Below are positions 42,776-50,875 of a stretch of 64,000 nucleotides of DNA, one piece after another. The stretch is from assembly GCF_024448165.1 (NCBI RefSeq), contig NZ_JAMOLN010000009.1, forward strand, positions 1-64,000, in the 5' to 3' direction. The notes under the pieces were generated by a model. It saw nothing but the letters and a program-made list of their open reading frames with translations. It was not told the DNA's origin and did not search any database. Numbering within the stretch: the stretch's first letter is position 1; every line of letters begins with the position of its first letter. A program made the translations under genes and the position numbers. Origin of the DNA: Streptomyces longispororuber. Lineage in GTDB: Bacteria > Actinomycetota > Actinomycetes > Streptomycetales > Streptomycetaceae.

Positions 42776-44436
42776 CGACGGCGGTGCACCTGACCGGTGG
42801 AGAGGCCGTCGTACGCGCCCTCGCCGCGCACGGCGTCGTCCGCGCCTTCGGCATCCCGGGCACCCACAACCTGGAGATCTACCGGCACCTGCCGGCGTAC
42901 GGCGTCGAGCACGTGGCGCCGCGGCACGAGCAGGGCGCCGGGTACGCGGCCGACGCCCACGCGCGCGTGACGGGCGCCCCGGGCGTCGCGATCACCACGA
43001 CGGGCCCCGCCCTGCTGAACATCGCGGCGGCCGTCGGCCAGGCCTACTCGGACAGCGTCCCGCTGCTCGTGGTCTCCCCCGGCATGCCGCTGCGCCACCC
43101 CCGCCAGTCGACGGGACTGCTGCACGAGATGCGCAGCCAGAGCGAGGCGCTGCGGGGCGTCGCCGCGTTCAGCCACCGGGTGTCGTCGGTGGCGGAGATC
43201 GGCGCGGCGGTGGCCCGCGCGTTCACCCTGTTCCGTTCGCAGCGGCCGCGTCCCGCGCACATCGAGGTGCCGCTCGACCTCCTGGCGGCGACGGAACCGG
43301 CGGGCCCGGTCCTCCTCGCCCCGCCCGCCCGGCCGAGCACCCCGGCCCCGGAGCACCTCGAACGGGCCGCCACGCTCCTGGCGGGCGCCGAGCGCCCGGC
43401 CATGGTCCTGGGCGGCGGCGCCCGCGGCGCGGCGGCGCACTGTCTCGCCCTCGCCGAGCGGCTGTCGGCACCGGTCGTCACCACGGCCAACGGCAAGGCG
43501 GTCGTGGACGAGCACCACCCGCTCTCCCTCGGGGTGTCCCTGCACAGCCCGGCGGTCCAGAAATGGCTCGCGGGCCGCGACGTCGTCCTGGCGGTGGGCA
43601 CGGAGCTGGCCGAGTCGGACCTGTGGTCCGATCCGCCGCCCCTGGAGGGCACGTTGATCCGCGTCGACGTGGATCCGGCGCAGATGTACGCGAACTACGC
43701 CGCGGATGTACCTCTGGTCGGCGATGCTTCGGTGACACTCACGGCCCTGGCGGAGCTGATGCGTCCCGGCAGAGGCGCGGGGAACGGCGCGGGCCACCAC
43801 AGCGAACCGGCCCCCGCCCCCGCACCCCGATCCCCCACCCCCGCAGGCGCCCGCACCGAGGCCGCAACCCTACGGGCGACCCGCGACGACGAGACCCGCA
43901 CGCGGGACGCCCGCTGGCTCCCGTACCTCGCCGCAGTCCGGGAGACCCTCGCCCCGGACGCCGTCGTCACCTCGGACAGCGCCCAGTGCTGCTACTACGG
44001 CGCGCTGCCCCACCTCACCCTGGGCCCGGCGGCCCGCTACCTCCACCCGACCGGCTTCGGCACGCTCGGCTACGCCCTCCCCGCCGCGATCGGCGCGAAG
44101 GCCGCCCGCCCCGACCGGCACGTCGTGGCGCTCAGCGGCGACGGCGGCCTCCAGTTCACCGTGCAGGAGCTGGCCACGGCCGCCGAGCTCCGACTGCCGC
44201 TCCCGGTCGTCGTGTTCGACAACGCGGGCTACGGCGAGATCCGCGACGAGATGACCGCGCGCGGCGACACGCCTCTCGCGGTGAACCACGCGCGCGTGGA
44301 CCTCGCAGCGCTCGCCCGCGCCTACGGAGGGCACGGCGCCACCGCCCGCTCCCCCGGCGAACTGGCCGCGCTCCTGGCCACCGCCCTCACCACACCGGGC
44401 CCCACCCTGATCACCGTCCACGAGGAGACCGCATGA
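42772..44436 (+). CDS. Thiamine-diphosphate-dependent 2-oxo-acid decarboxylase (AruI/acetolactate-synthase-like)
   Basis: A 554-residue ThDP enzyme with the three usual domains. N-terminal Pyr domain: VVRAFGIPGTHNLEIYRHLP and the cofactor Glu in APRHEQGAGYAADAHARVTG. Middle domain about 190-330. C-terminal PP domain: ALSGDGGLQFTVQELATAAE and VVVFDNAGYGEIRDEM, the GDG-x-N metal/ThDP motif. The start and overall match resemble AruI, the 5-guanidino-2-oxopentanoate decarboxylase of arginine catabolism, but acetolactate-synthase-like activity is possible. A P/A-rich linker of about 35 residues (SEPAPAPAPRSPTPAGARTE) separates the last two domains. The GTG start overlaps the upstream stop by 4 nt. 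Confidence 0.88.
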   Translation: MTTAVHLTGGEAVVRALAAHGVVRAFGIPGTHNLEIYRHLPAYGVEHVAPRHEQGAGYAADAHARVTGAPGVAITTTGPALLNIAAAVGQAYSDSVPLLVVSPGMPLRHPRQSTGLLHEMRSQSEALRGVAAFSHRVSSVAEIGAAVARAFTLFRSQRPRPAHIEVPLDLLAATEPAGPVLLAPPARPSTPAPEHLERAATLLAGAERPAMVLGGGARGAAAHCLALAERLSAPVVTTANGKAVVDEHHPLSLGVSLHSPAVQKWLAGRDVVLAVGTELAESDLWSDPPPLEGTLIRVDVDPAQMYANYAADVPLVGDASVTLTALAELMRPGRGAGNGAGHHSEPAPAPAPRSPTPAGARTEAATLRATRDDETRTRDARWLPYLAAVRETLAPDAVVTSDSAQCCYYGALPHLTLGPAARYLHPTGFGTLGYALPAAIGAKAARPDRHVVALSGDGGLQFTVQELATAAELRLPLPVVVFDNAGYGEIRDEMTARGDTPLAVNHARVDLAALARAYGGHGATARSPGELAALLATALTTPGPTLITVHEETA

Positions 44437-45620
44437 CCACCCCCACGACACCGCTGATCCAGCTGACCTGGACCGACCACGTGACGGGCCGCAACGGCTA
44501 CCTGGTCGTCGACCGCCTGATCAGGGGGGTCTCCAGCGGGGGCCTGCGGATGCGGCCCGGCTGCACCCTCGACGAGGTGGCGGGGCTGGCGCGCGGCATG
44601 ACCATGAAGGAGGCGCTGCACTACGACCCGCAGGGCCGGTACATCCCGCTCGGCGGGGCCAAGGGCGGCATCGACTGCGACCCGCGGGACCCGGAGGCGT
44701 ACGGCGTCCTGGTGCGCTACCTCCGGGCCATGCGCCCGCACATCGAGTCCTTCTGGACGACCGGCGAGGACCTGGGGCTGACGCAGGACCTGGTCGACAG
44801 GGCGGCGGCGGAGGCGGGCCTCGTGTCGTCCATCCAGGCCGTGTATCCGCTGCTCGACGACGAGGCGGCCGCGCGCGAGCGGCTCGCCGCCGCCTTCGCG
44901 GTCGACGTCGACGGGATCGGCCTGGACGAACTCGTGGGCGGCTGCGGTGTCGCCGAGTCCGTGCTCGTCGCCCTCGACCGGGCCGGCGTCCCGTACGAGG
45001 GCACCCGGGTCGCGCTCCAGGGGCTCGGCACGATGGGCGGCGCGACGGCCCGGTTCCTGGCGCGGGCGGGCCTGCGGGTGGTCGCGGTCGCGGACCTGAA
45101 GGGGACCGTCGCCAACGACGCGGGCCTCGACGTGGAGGCCCTCCTCGCGGCCCGCGACGCCTACGGGACCGTGGACCGCACGGCGCTGCGCCCGCAGGAC
45201 CGTGAACTCCCGTCCGACGCCTGGCTGTCGGCCGACGCGGACGTGCTGGTGCCGGCCGCGGTGTCGTACGCGATCGACGCGGCGAACCAGGGCCGGATCA
45301 CCGCCCGCTGGATCGTCGAGGCGGCCAACATGCCGGTCCTCTCCGACGCGGAGGAACTCCTCGCGGCGCGCGGCATCACGGTCCTGCCGGACGTGGTCGT
45401 CAACTCCGGGACGAACGCCTGGTGGTGGTGGACCCTGTTCGGCGACATCGGCGCCGACGCGGACGAGGCGTTCGCGTACACGCGGCGCTCGATGCGTGCG
45501 CTCATCGACCAGATGCTGGCGCGCGCCGAGTCCGACGGGACGACCCCGCGGGCCGCCGCCCACGCGATCGTCGCCGACCGGCTGCCCGTGCTCGCGGAGC
45601 GGTTCGGGTGGTACCGGTGA
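44433..45620 (+). CDS. Glu/Leu/Phe/Val dehydrogenase family protein
   Basis: A 395-residue NAD(P)-dependent amino-acid dehydrogenase. It shows GVSSGGLRMRPGCTLDEVAG, the catalytic lysine region MTMKEALHYDPQG, PLGGAKGGIDCDPRDP with the glycine-rich catalytic Lys and the Asp region TTGEDLGLTQD, then the Rossmann motif VALQGLGTMGGATARFLARA. It deaminates an amino acid to a 2-oxo acid, the substrate type of the decarboxylase encoded just before. The ATG at 44433 overlaps that gene's stop (ATGA). An unusual W-W-W-W run (NAWWWWTLFG) is near residue 330, where family members place hydrophobic residues. Confidence 0.9.
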   Translation: MTTPTTPLIQLTWTDHVTGRNGYLVVDRLIRGVSSGGLRMRPGCTLDEVAGLARGMTMKEALHYDPQGRYIPLGGAKGGIDCDPRDPEAYGVLVRYLRAMRPHIESFWTTGEDLGLTQDLVDRAAAEAGLVSSIQAVYPLLDDEAAARERLAAAFAVDVDGIGLDELVGGCGVAESVLVALDRAGVPYEGTRVALQGLGTMGGATARFLARAGLRVVAVADLKGTVANDAGLDVEALLAARDAYGTVDRTALRPQDRELPSDAWLSADADVLVPAAVSYAIDAANQGRITARWIVEAANMPVLSDAEELLAARGITVLPDVVVNSGTNAWWWWTLFGDIGADADEAFAYTRRSMRALIDQMLARAESDGTTPRAAAHAIVADRLPVLAERFGWYR

Positions 45621-47731
45621 CCGCGCCCGCCGCACCCCCGGCGGACGACGGCCCCGCCACGCCTGCCGCACCCCCGGCGGACGACGGCCTGGCCGTGCTC
45701 TACGACCCGGCGTCCGTCGCGGTCGTGGGCGCCTCCGACAACCCGGAGAAGTGGGGCTACTGGCTGGCCACCGGCGCGCTGAGCGGTCGTGCGCGGCGCG
45801 CCGTCCACCTGGTCAACCACAAAGGGGGCCGGCTGGCGGGCGAGCCGTTCCTGCCCGACCTTGCCGCGCTGTCGGCCCCGCCCGAGCACGTGGTCGTCGC
45901 GGTGCCGCCCCGCCACGTGCGGCCGGTGGTCGCCGAGGGGCTGGCCGCGGGGGCGCGCTGCTTCACCGTCATCACGTCCGGCGGGGCGGGCGTCACGGAG
46001 GAGCGGGCCCTCGCCGAGCTGGTCACCTCGAACGGCGCGCGGCTGCTCGGCCCGAACTGCATGGGCGTCGTCGACACGACGAGTCAACTGCGGCTCAGCT
46101 GGGGCGACTTCCCGGCGGGCGGGCTCGGCCTCGTCTCGCAGAGCGGGAACCTGGCGCTGGAGATCGGCCGGCAGCTCGCCCGCGCGGGCCAGGGCTTCTC
46201 CCGGTTCGTCTCGCTGGGCAACCAGCGGGACATCGACGCCGCGGACGCCCTGGAGTCGTTGATCGCGCACGAGCCGACGAGAGCGATCGCGGCGTACGTG
46301 GAGGACTTCCGGGACGGCCGGCGCCTCGCGGGCGTCCTGGCGGCCGCTCACGCCGCGGGCAAGCCGGTCCTGCTGCTGACCGTGGGGCGCAGCGCGGCCG
46401 CGGGCCGCGCGGCCGCCTCCCACACCGGCGCGCTCGTCAGCCCGCACGCCACGGTCGCCGCGGTGTGCCGGGACGCGGGGGCGCTGCTCCTCGGATCGGC
46501 GGGCGAACTCGTCGACGTCGCCGTGCACTTGATGGCGCTGCGGACCCGTCCGGCCGTCCCGGCCCCGCGCCGGACGGCCGTCATCGGCGACAGCGGCGGC
46601 CAGGGCGCCCTGGCCGCCGACGCGTTCGCCGCGCGCGGACTCGACGTGCCGCCGCTCTCACCGGACACGGTCGCGACCCTGCGGGAGCGGCTGCCTGCCG
46701 GGGCGGGCACGGCCAACCCGGTCGACCTGGCCGGGGCGGGCGAGGCGGACCTCGCCACCTACGCGCGCGTGGCGGGCGGTCTGCTGCACAGCGGCGACGT
46801 GGACGCGGTCGTCCTCACCGGCTACTTCGGTGACTACGCGAGCGCCAACCCGGCCCAGGGCGAGGCCGAGTGCCGGGTCGCGCACGACCTCGCGGACGCC
46901 TCCCTCACCGCCGGCCGCACCCTGGTCGTCCACACGATGGCCCGGGACACCCCGGCCCTGGCCGTCCTGCGCGAGCGCGGCATCCCGGTCTACGAGCGCA
47001 TCGAGCAGGCGGTGTCGGCCCTCGCGGCCGCGGCCCAGACGGCCGCCGCCGCCCCCCGGCCGCCGGACCGGCACACCGCGCCCCCGGCGGCGTACACGCT
47101 CGGCGACGGCGGCTACGAGAGCGTCCGCGAGCTGCTCGCCTCCTACGGACTGGCCTTCCCCGCGGCCGAGTTCGTGACGGACGCGGACGCGGCCGTCGAC
47201 GCGGCGCACCGCACGGGCTACCCCTTGGCGCTCAAGGCGATGGGGCTCGCCCACAAGACGGAGGCCGGCGGCGTGGCGCTCGGGCTCGGCGACGCGGGGG
47301 CCCTGCGCGCCGCGTTCGCCCGGATGCGCGCGGCCACGGGCGCGACCCGTTACGCGGTCGAGGCGATGGTCACGCCCCCGTACGCGCGTGAGCTCATCGT
47401 CGGTGTGCGGCGGGACGCCTCGTTCGGGCCGGTCGTGCTGGTCGGCGCGGGCGGGGTCACCGCCGAGCTGCACGCCGACACGACGCTCGCGCTCGCCCCG
47501 CTCTCCCCGGCACGCGCGCGTGCGCTGCTGTTGGAGCTGCGGCACGCGCCGCTGCTCACCGGATGGCGCGGCGCTCCCGCGGTGCACCTGGAGGCGGCCG
47601 CCGCCGCGGTGTGCGCGGTGGCCAGGGCGGCCGCGGACCATCCCGAACTGGCCGAGCTCGAGGTCAATCCGCTGCTGGTGCATCCGGGCGGGGCGATCGC
47701 CCTGGACGCGCACGCGGTGCCAGTGCGGTGA
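45617..47731 (+). CDS. ADP-forming acyl-CoA synthetase (acetate-CoA ligase family, fused alpha-beta)
   Basis: A 704-residue protein. Residues 25-115 are a CoA-binding Rossmann domain (DPASVAVVGASDNPEKWGYW), about 120-450 are two succinyl-CoA-ligase-like flavodoxin domains (LGPNCMGVVD; GLVSQSGNLALEIG; ASHTGAL; AVIGDSGGQGALAAD) and about 490-704 an ATP-grasp domain (YPLALKAMGLAHKTEAGGVA; VLVGAGGVTAE; ELEVNPLLVHPGG). It converts an organic acid, ATP and CoA to acyl-CoA, ADP and phosphate, or the reverse. The N-terminus carries a duplicated APPADDG segment, encoded by a 25-bp repeat. The GTG at 45617 overlaps the dehydrogenase stop. Its 3' end overlaps the converging MmyB-like gene by 68 bp. Confidence 0.9.
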   Translation: MTAPAAPPADDGPATPAAPPADDGLAVLYDPASVAVVGASDNPEKWGYWLATGALSGRARRAVHLVNHKGGRLAGEPFLPDLAALSAPPEHVVVAVPPRHVRPVVAEGLAAGARCFTVITSGGAGVTEERALAELVTSNGARLLGPNCMGVVDTTSQLRLSWGDFPAGGLGLVSQSGNLALEIGRQLARAGQGFSRFVSLGNQRDIDAADALESLIAHEPTRAIAAYVEDFRDGRRLAGVLAAAHAAGKPVLLLTVGRSAAAGRAAASHTGALVSPHATVAAVCRDAGALLLGSAGELVDVAVHLMALRTRPAVPAPRRTAVIGDSGGQGALAADAFAARGLDVPPLSPDTVATLRERLPAGAGTANPVDLAGAGEADLATYARVAGGLLHSGDVDAVVLTGYFGDYASANPAQGEAECRVAHDLADASLTAGRTLVVHTMARDTPALAVLRERGIPVYERIEQAVSALAAAAQTAAAAPRPPDRHTAPPAAYTLGDGGYESVRELLASYGLAFPAAEFVTDADAAVDAAHRTGYPLALKAMGLAHKTEAGGVALGLGDAGALRAAFARMRAATGATRYAVEAMVTPPYARELIVGVRRDASFGPVVLVGAGGVTAELHADTTLALAPLSPARARALLLELRHAPLLTGWRGAPAVHLEAAAAAVCAVARAAADHPELAELEVNPLLVHPGGAIALDAHAVPVR
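45629..45689 (+). repeat. 25-bp direct repeat inside the acyl-CoA synthetase N-terminus
   Basis: A 25-bp stretch beginning GCCGCACCCCCGGCGGACGA occurs at 45629-45653 and 45665-45689 with a 36-bp period. It is in frame and duplicates APPADDG in the flexible N-terminal tail. Confidence 0.75.
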
Positions 47732-48506
47732 GGCGTTCCGCGGTCTCCTCGTCGAGCGGCAGGAAGGCCTCCAGGCGCAGTTCGGCGAGAGTCACGTCCA
47801 CCGCGGTGCCGAAGTGCGTGAGCGTGCTCAGCAGGCGCAGTTCGCCGACCTGCGACCGCAGCCGCAGCGGCACCGCGAAGCCGAGGTAGTCCGGTCCGGC
47901 CCGCAGCGGCCGGCCCGGCACCAACTTCTGCAGCTCCGCGAGGAGTTGGGCCGTGCGCGGATGCGGATTGCGGGCGGCCTGGTCGCGCAGCGAGTCGACG
48001 ACGTGCCAGCCCCACTCCTCCAGGTTCCCGATGCGCGGCGCGAGCCCGCGGGGATGCAGCAGCACGCGCGCGACGTTCAGCGGCTCCGCCAGCAGCCGCG
48101 CGTCGGCCCCGGCGATCAGCGCGTGGAAGGCGTCGTTGGCGGCGACGAGGTCGGCGCCCCGGTCGATGATGACGGCCGGATACGGATGGTGCGCCTTCAT
48201 GACGCGTTCCAGAGCCGTGCGGACCGGCGCCAGATGCGGGTCCTCGAAACGCGTCTCCTTGTAGGCGGGCGCGTAACCGGCCGCAAGAAGAAGGGCGTTG
48301 CGCTCCCTGAGGGGGACGTCCAGCGCCTCGGCGAGGCGGACGACCATCCCGCGTCCGGGCGCCGAGCGGCCGCTCTCGATGAAGCTCAGATGACGTTGCG
48401 TGGTGCCCGCGCGCGTGGCCAGCTCCAGCTGGCTGTACCGTCGCCGCGCCCGCCATGCGCGTACGGCTCCGCCGAGTTCCGCCCGTCGCGTCGTGTCCGT
48501 GGTCAC
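47664..48506 (-). CDS. MmyB-like XRE-family transcriptional regulator
   Basis: A 280-residue regulator. The helix-turn-helix is near residues 12-65 (AWRARRRYSQLELATRAGTT, then QRHLSFIESGRSAPGR). The MmyB-like ligand-binding PAS-type domain follows (PHLAPVRTALERVMKAHHPY; PAVIIDRGADLVAANDAF; LRSQVGELRLLSTLTHFGTA). MmyB-like regulators bind a fatty-acid-like ligand and usually control a divergent gene; here that is the NTF2-like gene at 48638, with the palindrome ATTCCCCAGGGGGAAT between them. The GTG at 48506 has only a weak ribosome site. The last 68 bp overlap the end of the converging acyl-CoA synthetase gene. Confidence 0.88.
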   Translation of the reverse strand: MTTDTTRRAELGGAVRAWRARRRYSQLELATRAGTTQRHLSFIESGRSAPGRGMVVRLAEALDVPLRERNALLLAAGYAPAYKETRFEDPHLAPVRTALERVMKAHHPYPAVIIDRGADLVAANDAFHALIAGADARLLAEPLNVARVLLHPRGLAPRIGNLEEWGWHVVDSLRDQAARNPHPRTAQLLAELQKLVPGRPLRAGPDYLGFAVPLRLRSQVGELRLLSTLTHFGTAVDVTLAELRLEAFLPLDEETAERLTALAPRARPGRSPRPDAPAAD

Positions 48507-48542
48507 CGGCCCGTGTCTACACCCCCGGGCTCCCGATCGGCC

Positions 48543-48558
48543 ATTCCCCAGGGGGAAT
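48543..48558. promoter_or_regulatory. Palindromic operator between the MmyB-like gene and its divergent neighbour
   Basis: ATTCCCCAGGGGGAAT is a 7-2-7 inverted repeat in the 131-bp divergent gap (48507-48637). It is the clear candidate site for the MmyB-like regulator. Confidence 0.65.
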
Positions 48559-48600
48559 TGAGGCCATGCCGGGCCGGGCGGCACAGTCCTGCCGTACCCA

Positions 48601-48630
48601 CCCGACCGAGCCCGACCGAGCCCGACCAAG
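48601..48630. repeat. Three 10-bp tandem units before the NTF2-like gene
   Basis: CCCGACCGAG occurs twice and then as CCCGACCAAG, the last unit running into the AAGGAG ribosome site of the next gene. It is probably a slippage duplication in the leader. Confidence 0.6.
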
Positions 48631-48637
48631 GAGAACC

Positions 48638-49063
48638 ATGACGCACATCGACGCGCGGGACCTGGCCGACCGCTACGCCGCCGTCTGGAACGAGGCCGAC
48701 CCCGACCTGCGCCGCAAGGCCGTGCAGGACCTGTGGGCGCCGGACGGGGTCCATGTGCTCCAGCCGCCGCAGGAGATGCGCGCGGAGGCGCTGCGGCTCG
48801 GCTTCGCGGACGCGGCCCTCGTGGCGCGCGGCCACGACGAGCTGGAGGCCCGGGTGGCACGCTCCTACGAGGAGTTCGTGGCGACGGGAGAGTTCACGTT
48901 CCGGGCCGCAGGGGACTCCTCGGCGGCGCTGGAGGACGTCGTCACGTTCCGCTGGGAGGCGGTCGCCGTGGAGTCCGGTGAGGCCGCCGGCGGCGGCCTC
49001 GAGTTCGTGACCGTGGGCGAGGACGGCCGGATCATCCGCGACTACCAGTTCCCGGCGCTGTGA
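48638..49063 (+). CDS. Small NTF2/SnoaL-like protein
   Basis: A 141-residue cytoplasmic protein with the cone-like NTF2 fold pattern: DLADRYAAVWNEADPDLRRK, AVQDLWAPDGVHVL, then alternating strands ending VTVGEDGRIIRDYQFPAL. Family members are isomerases, hydratases or ligand-binding proteins; the reaction is unknown. The ATG at 48638 has a good AAGGAG site. It is divergent from the MmyB-like regulator and is its probable target, taking the place usually held by a short-chain dehydrogenase in such pairs. Its end overlaps the converging permease gene by 32 bp. Confidence 0.8.
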   Translation: MTHIDARDLADRYAAVWNEADPDLRRKAVQDLWAPDGVHVLQPPQEMRAEALRLGFADAALVARGHDELEARVARSYEEFVATGEFTFRAAGDSSAALEDVVTFRWEAVAVESGEAAGGGLEFVTVGEDGRIIRDYQFPAL

Positions 49064-50621
49064 CGTCGGCGCGCGAGCGGCGCCGCGCCCCCGCCCCGCA
49101 CGCGTAGAAGACCAGCCCGATGCCGATGAACAGGGCGAGCGGCAGCACCTGGCTGAGGGTGTACTGGAGCCGCTCGCCCGCGAACGAGGCGGGCAGCGAG
49201 TCCGCCGCGCTGCCCGCCGTGCCGAACCAGCCGACGCCGAAGCCGGGCCAGATCAGCACGATCACGGTGAACGCCACGAACCCGGTGGCCAGCAGGCTGA
49301 CGATCCGGGCGCCGGTCAGGCCGCCGGGGACGGCGTAGGGGCGCGGCTGGTCCGGGTACGTGCGGCGCAGCACGGCGAGGCTCGGGAACGTGATGACGTA
49401 CGAGATGAAGGTGGTGCAGATCGTCAGGCCGAGGCCGGCCGCGAAGTACTTCTCGCCGTTGCCGCCGGTGAGGTTGAGGGCGACGACGAAGAGGATCGAG
49501 GCGAGCACCGCGGACAGCAGGTTCACCCGCACCGGGGTGCCGTGCTTCTCCGAGATGCGTCCGAGCCACGCCGGGCCCGCCCCGTCCGCGCAGGCCACGG
49601 CCTGGGCGCGGTGGGCGCCCATCGCCCAGGTGACGCCGGAGGTGAGCAGGCCGATGATCAGCCCTGCCGCGGCGACGCCGCCGAACACGGAGCCGAGGCC
49701 GGTGAGGGTGACCGTGCCGTCCGCCGCGACGGACCCTCCGTAGACGGTGAACACGGCCTTGCAGGCGTCGATGAAGCCGCCGAGGCTGCCGATCTCCTGG
49801 CTGGGCAGCACGAAGAGGATGCCGAGGATCGGGCCGCCGTACAGGAGCACGGCCGCGACGCCCGAGCGCAGGATGGACAGCGGGATGTCGCGGCGCGGGT
49901 TCTTCATCTCCTCGGCGGCGGAGCTGGGCAGTTCGAAGCCCACGTAGTTGAAGATCAGGACGGGGACCAGGGCGACGAAGCCCGCGTACGTGGGCGCGAA
50001 CTCGCCCGCGGGCAGGGCGTGCACGCCGTGCTCGGCGGCGAAGACGACGACGGACACGAGGAAGAAGCCGAGCAGCACGATGCGGGCGACGGCGCCCGCG
50101 ATGGGCACCCACTTGCCGATGCGCACGGACTGCACGACGGCGAGCGCGCCGCCCCAGATGAAGACGAGTCCGGCGAGGTACTTCCACGCGCCGGGCAGCG
50201 GCGTGAAGAACTCCTCCCAGGTGGTGAGGGCGATGATGCAGAGGCTGCCACCCACCCAGACCGGGTTGGAGATCCAGTAGAGGAGCTGGTTGACGCCTGC
50301 GACGAGCCGTCCGAAGGCGAGCCGGGTCCACACGTAGGGGCCGCCCTGCACGGGGAAGGCGGAGCCGAGTTCGGCGACGAGCAGCCCGTAGGGCAGGAAG
50401 AAGACGAGGGCAAGGATCGCCATCCACGTCAGGCCCTCGGGGCCCTGCGCGGCGACGGAGCCGATGGTGTCGAGGCCGACGAGGGTGCAGATGAGGAAGA
50501 ACAGCACGTCGAGGCGGTGCAGGTCCTTGCGCAGCCGGGAGCGCTGCTCGCCCCATCCTTCCGAGAGGTCGGGGGCGCCCGCGGCGGGCGGGGTCGGGGG
50601 TACGGGCGGCGCTTGGGTCAC
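49032..50621 (-). CDS. APC-family amino acid permease
   Basis: A 529-residue membrane protein with about 12 helices. The N-terminal part shows LHRLDVLFFLICTLVGLDTI, GLTWMAILALVFFLPYGLLV and GSAFPVQGGPYVWTRLAFGR, the typical APC start; later segments include FVALVPVLIFNYVGFELPSS, followed by EMKNPRRDIP. It imports an amino acid or amine by proton symport. The GTG at 50621 follows AGGAG at 7 nt; an in-frame start further up lacks a site. The palindrome at 50695-50712 upstream and the TetR gene in the opposite direction indicate TetR repression. Substrate unknown. Confidence 0.9.
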   Translation of the reverse strand: MTQAPPVPPTPPAAGAPDLSEGWGEQRSRLRKDLHRLDVLFFLICTLVGLDTIGSVAAQGPEGLTWMAILALVFFLPYGLLVAELGSAFPVQGGPYVWTRLAFGRLVAGVNQLLYWISNPVWVGGSLCIIALTTWEEFFTPLPGAWKYLAGLVFIWGGALAVVQSVRIGKWVPIAGAVARIVLLGFFLVSVVVFAAEHGVHALPAGEFAPTYAGFVALVPVLIFNYVGFELPSSAAEEMKNPRRDIPLSILRSGVAAVLLYGGPILGILFVLPSQEIGSLGGFIDACKAVFTVYGGSVAADGTVTLTGLGSVFGGVAAAGLIIGLLTSGVTWAMGAHRAQAVACADGAGPAWLGRISEKHGTPVRVNLLSAVLASILFVVALNLTGGNGEKYFAAGLGLTICTTFISYVITFPSLAVLRRTYPDQPRPYAVPGGLTGARIVSLLATGFVAFTVIVLIWPGFGVGWFGTAGSAADSLPASFAGERLQYTLSQVLPLALFIGIGLVFYACGAGARRRSRADVTAPGTGSRG

Positions 50622-50694
50622 GGCGTGCTCCTGGCGGCGACAGGACTGCTCCGGCGGGGACGACCCCTCCACCGAGTCGCCGGACCGAGGTTAT

Positions 50695-50712
50695 TGACTG
50701 AACGGCCAGTCA
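50695..50712. promoter_or_regulatory. TetR-type operator between permease and TetR genes
   Basis: TGACTGAACGGCCAGTCA is a 6-6-6 inverted repeat, followed by GTA. This form (TGAnTG...CAnTCA around a CGG centre) is typical of TetR operators. It lies 74 nt upstream of the permease start within the 254-bp gap 50622-50875, which otherwise shows no gene. Confidence 0.75.
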
Positions 50713-50875
50713 GTAGAGAGGAATGGAAGGGACTGTGGCGCGTGCGTCGAGAAGGTGTCAAGGGGCGTGCACGAAGCAGACTCGGCCGGCCCGCCGAGCA
50801 GCACGACGCGGCACGGCGCGGCACCGGGCGGCGGCCAGGCTGCCGGGTGCGGACGGGAACAACTAGGGTTGCGGC

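Noticed and set aside
41618..47731. Branched-chain amino-acid biosynthesis (ilv) operon because of the acetolactate-synthase-like gene
   Set aside because: No ilvN, ilvC or ilvD is present, and the partners are catabolic (acyl-CoA dehydrogenase, amino-acid dehydrogenase, CoA ligase).
48601..48630. Possible iteron/origin repeat
   Set aside because: Only three short, contiguous units in a gene leader and no replication gene nearby.
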